Shown piece by piece: positions 6,660 to 8,100 of a stretch of DNA of 8,100 nucleotides. The DNA is taken from NCBI GenBank assembly GCA_007128085.1, contig SKYC01000131.1, positions 1 to 8,100 of the forward strand, given 5' to 3'. The position numbers and the translations under genes are program-made. Numbering within the stretch: position 1 is the stretch's first letter; every line of letters starts with the position of its first letter. Below the pieces are notes generated by a model. The model was not told the origin of the DNA, did no database searches, and saw nothing but the letters and a program-made list of their open reading frames with translations. The stretch comes from Saprospiraceae bacterium (GTDB lineage: Bacteria; Bacteroidota; Bacteroidia; Chitinophagales; Saprospiraceae).

Positions 6660-7325
6660 TTACTCTGTTTCTTCTTTATTGCTTTTCTTAGAAAATATTT
6701 CACCCCCGTCGTGGAAAAAACTGCGGTGAAACAAAAGTATGCTTATCACCCCAGTGGTAATAGAAGCATCTGCAATGTTGAACACGGGTTTGAAAAACTG
6801 GAATCGGTCTCCACCAAAAAATGGAATCCACTCGGGCCATTGTGTGTCTATGAGTGGAAAGTACAACATATCTACAACCCTGCCCATTAAAAAAGGCGCG
6901 TACCCACCACCCTCGGGAAAAACCTCCGCCGTCGGCCCAAAAACCGGGGAATCGGAAAAAATCATCCCGTAAAAGGCACTGTCGATGATGTTTCCCATCG
7001 CTCCCGCAAATATCAACCCCAGGCTGACCAGCAATCCCAACGACTGACCACTGGTGTACAGTTTGTAGAGAATGAAGCCTATAAATGTTACGGCAGCTAT
7101 TCTGAAAATACTCAGGAATAACTTGCCCGCAACACCGCCAAAGGTAAATCCAAAGGCCATGCCCTCGTTTTCAACAAAGTGAATCCTGGCCCAGTCAAGT
7201 CCCAATATAGCAAACTCCTCACCATAATTCATTTGGGTCTTTACCCATATCTTCAGCACCTGGTCCATAAGCACCACCAACGCAATAACCCCAATCAACC
7301 AAAACCCCTTCTGTCTTCTTGTCAA
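6660..7325 (-). CDS. lspA: Lipoprotein signal peptidase (signal peptidase II)
   Basis: Inner-membrane aspartyl protease that removes the signal peptide of diacylglyceryl-modified prolipoproteins just before the lipidated Cys. Motifs: DQVLKIWVK (21-29), FVENEGMAFG (50-59), GAMGNIIDSAFYG (108-120), GRVVDMLYF (148-156) and FNIADASI (182-189). Asp152 and Asp186 are the catalytic pair by comparison with the family. Hydrophobic segments lie at about 8-26, 65-90, 94-115 and 184-201. At 221 aa it is longer than the ~160-aa proteobacterial enzymes because of periplasmic insertions around 121-147 and 157-178, common in Bacteroidetes. The start is TTG: no ATG or GTG fits the family N-terminus, and an in-frame stop lies 18 bases upstream. 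The Arg usual after the GNxID aspartate is Ser116. It follows the DksA/TraR gene by 37 bases on the same strand, so the two probably form an operon. Confidence 0.95.
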   Translation of the reverse strand: MTRRQKGFWLIGVIALVVLMDQVLKIWVKTQMNYGEEFAILGLDWARIHFVENEGMAFGFTFGGVAGKLFLSIFRIAAVTFIGFILYKLYTSGQSLGLLVSLGLIFAGAMGNIIDSAFYGMIFSDSPVFGPTAEVFPEGGGYAPFLMGRVVDMLYFPLIDTQWPEWIPFFGGDRFQFFKPVFNIADASITTGVISILLFHRSFFHDGGEIFSKKSNKEETE

Positions 7326-7362
7326 TTTATATGTATTTATTCAAGGTCAACCTCTTCAATAC

Positions 7363-7740
7363 TCACTTCCTCTTTTGCTTGGCTTCAATGCTCAATGTAG
7401 CATGAGGAACGGCTTTTAGCCGCTCTTTGGATATCAATTTGCCGGTCTCCCTGCAAACTCCGTACACCTTGTTTTTGATCCTGTGCCTCGCATTCTGAAG
7501 ATGAGTAATGTACTTTCTTGTCCTTCCTATTAACAAACTTAAACGCTCTGTCTCAGTGGTTCCAACACCATCGTCCAGACCCTTTACCCTGGTCTCTCCC
7601 TGATCGGTAAAATCGTCCAACTGACCGATATAAAAATCCAGCTGCCCCTGAGCCTGGTCGAGCTTCTTAACAATCAACTGATCAAACTCCGCCAGCTCTT
7701 CATCTGAATACCTCGACTTCTCCTTATCCTTGTCACTCAT
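7363..7740 (-). CDS. DksA/TraR-family protein, single-cysteine Bacteroidetes form
   Basis: 125-aa member of the DksA/TraR family, whose members insert a coiled coil into the RNA polymerase secondary channel and modulate transcription, often with ppGpp. A charged N-terminus leads into a long helical hairpin (about 12-90). The C-terminal part, VYGVCRETGKLISKERLKAV (92-111) followed by PHATLSIEA, is where the C4 zinc finger should be, but only one Cys (Cys96) remains. Loss of the other three is, from memory, normal for the Bacteroidetes homologues that keep GICR-TGKLI, so this is not damage. The hairpin tip (GLDDGVGTTETERL, 54-67) lacks the DxxDxA of E. coli DksA, so its effect on polymerase may differ. 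It is the first gene of a probable operon with lspA. In many Bacteroidetes ileS precedes this pair; here it does not. Confidence 0.92.
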   Translation of the reverse strand: MSDKDKEKSRYSDEELAEFDQLIVKKLDQAQGQLDFYIGQLDDFTDQGETRVKGLDDGVGTTETERLSLLIGRTRKYITHLQNARHRIKNKVYGVCRETGKLISKERLKAVPHATLSIEAKQKRK

Positions 7741-7769
7741 AGTTCAAAAACCTTTTTTGTGTAGAATTG

Positions 7770-7777
7770 CAAAAATA
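7770..7777 (-). promoter_or_regulatory. Bacteroidetes -7 element for the dksA-like/lspA operon
   Basis: On the minus strand these bases read TATTTTTG, an exact TAnnTTTG match, 29 bases before the ATG of the DksA-like gene. No TTG lies at the ideal 19-base distance; a TTTG read on the minus strand from 7793-7790 is only 12 bases away. Partial promoter evidence. Confidence 0.45.
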
Positions 7778-8011
7778 ACAGGAATTCAACAAACTTTATT
7801 ATTTCAATTGACTTTTACCCTTTAAATCACCGCCGACATCTCCTCTCTATTTGTTAATCCCCGTTCGAAATCCCATCGGGTATTCTTCACTCCATCTGCT
7901 CGCACCTGTAATACTTTATCCAACCATCACTGAAGTCTTGCTTTCTATTGCTACTTCCGGCAATTGTCATAATCCCGCAAAATCAAAAAAATATAACTGA
8001 AAGGATCATGT

Positions 8012-8032
8012 TATTTGGAATCATTCCAAATA
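8012..8032. promoter_or_regulatory. Perfect 10-1-10 palindrome, Fur-superfamily-like operator
   Basis: TATTTGGAAT, one central C, then ATTCCAAATA. The inner 15 bases have the 7-1-7 layout and central AATnATT core shared by Fur, PerR and Zur boxes; the outer bases agree equally partially with PerR and Zur consensus sequences (10 of 14 positions each), so the exact regulator cannot be chosen. It covers the -33 element and part of the spacer of the rightward promoter, the geometry of repression. Confidence 0.6.
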
Positions 8033-8044
8033 GGTGTATCTTTA
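8014..8044 (+). promoter_or_regulatory. Rightward Bacteroidetes-type promoter overlapping the palindrome
   Basis: TTTG at 8014-8017 (-33), a 19-base spacer and TATCTTTA at 8037-8044 (-7; last base differs from TAnnTTTG). The spacing equals that of the promoter at 6187-6217. The TTTG is part of the left arm of the palindrome. Transcription would start near 8051 and run out of the window. Confidence 0.55.
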
Positions 8045-8100
8045 CGGCTCTGTTGTATGAAATCCAATTGATTTTGACTACAAGTAATTGATAATCAAAG

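Larger units (their letters stand above)
7741..8100. other. Intergenic region with divergent promoters, no gene seen
   Basis: These 360 bases carry the leftward -7 element near 7770 and a rightward palindrome and promoter near 8012-8044. Between about 7830 and 8000 I find only short reading frames. The longest I noticed is a minus-strand run of about 30 codons, without a start or family likeness. No tRNA, other RNA fold or mobile element was recognised. An ATG at 8056 opens only a four-codon frame, so the rightward gene must start beyond the window. Confidence 0.6.

Noticed and set aside
7865..7885. ccccgttcgaaatccc resembling a tRNA T-arm
   Set aside because: The flanks do not pair as a T-stem on either strand and no acceptor or anticodon arm is found nearby.
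7830..7960. Minus-strand run of about 30 codons in the intergenic region as a gene remnant
   Set aside because: No start codon, no family likeness, and stops on both sides; nothing to support a pseudogene call.
1..8100. CRISPR array, insertion sequence, prophage or toxin-antitoxin pair
   Set aside because: No regularly spaced direct repeats, transposase, terminal inverted repeats or toxin-like small gene pair seen. The two ArsR genes are the only small tandem pair and both are plain repressors.

Overview
This window looks like an ordinary chromosomal housekeeping segment from a member of the Bacteroidetes. The protein sequences resemble that phylum's versions of aspartate-semialdehyde dehydrogenase, LspA and the single-cysteine DksA/TraR protein. 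Start codons mostly lack a Shine-Dalgarno sequence and sit in A-rich contexts. Several upstream regions carry the phylum's -7 promoter element (TAnnTTTG), twice with a TTTG -33 element exactly 19 bases upstream. I cannot assign a genus; a saprospiral-like or related marine lineage is only an impression.

Layout. Positions 7-5550 hold five plus-strand genes: asd (aspartate-family amino acid and diaminopimelate synthesis), a four-helix membrane protein of the DUF6920/DUF6544 type, a YbfF/ABHD11-like alpha/beta hydrolase, a carboxy-terminal processing protease (S41, PDZ) and tsaB (tRNA t6A synthesis). The protease and tsaB overlap by four bases (ATGA) and are surely co-transcribed. The gaps of about 100-125 bases before the other genes, two with a clear -7 element, suggest separate transcription units.

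Positions 5551-6659 are AT-rich and hold two small ArsR-type repressors in tandem. They are about 45% identical over the winged-helix core and neither contains a cysteine. A strong 14-bp-stem terminator lies between them, and the second has its own promoter, so they are independent units. The first has an inverted repeat just before its start codon, and an 11-base core of it recurs in inverted orientation across its stop codon.

Positions 6660-7740 hold, on the minus strand, a DksA/TraR-family regulator followed by lspA (signal peptidase II, TTG start), probably one operon. Positions 7741-8100 contain no recognisable gene. At the right end there is a perfect 10-1-10 palindrome with the AATnATT core of Fur-superfamily operators. 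It overlaps the -33 element of a rightward promoter whose gene must begin beyond the window.

No clear new multi-gene system is visible. The points most worth a second look are the Fur-like operator/promoter at the right edge and the tandem cysteine-free ArsR pair with its candidate operators.
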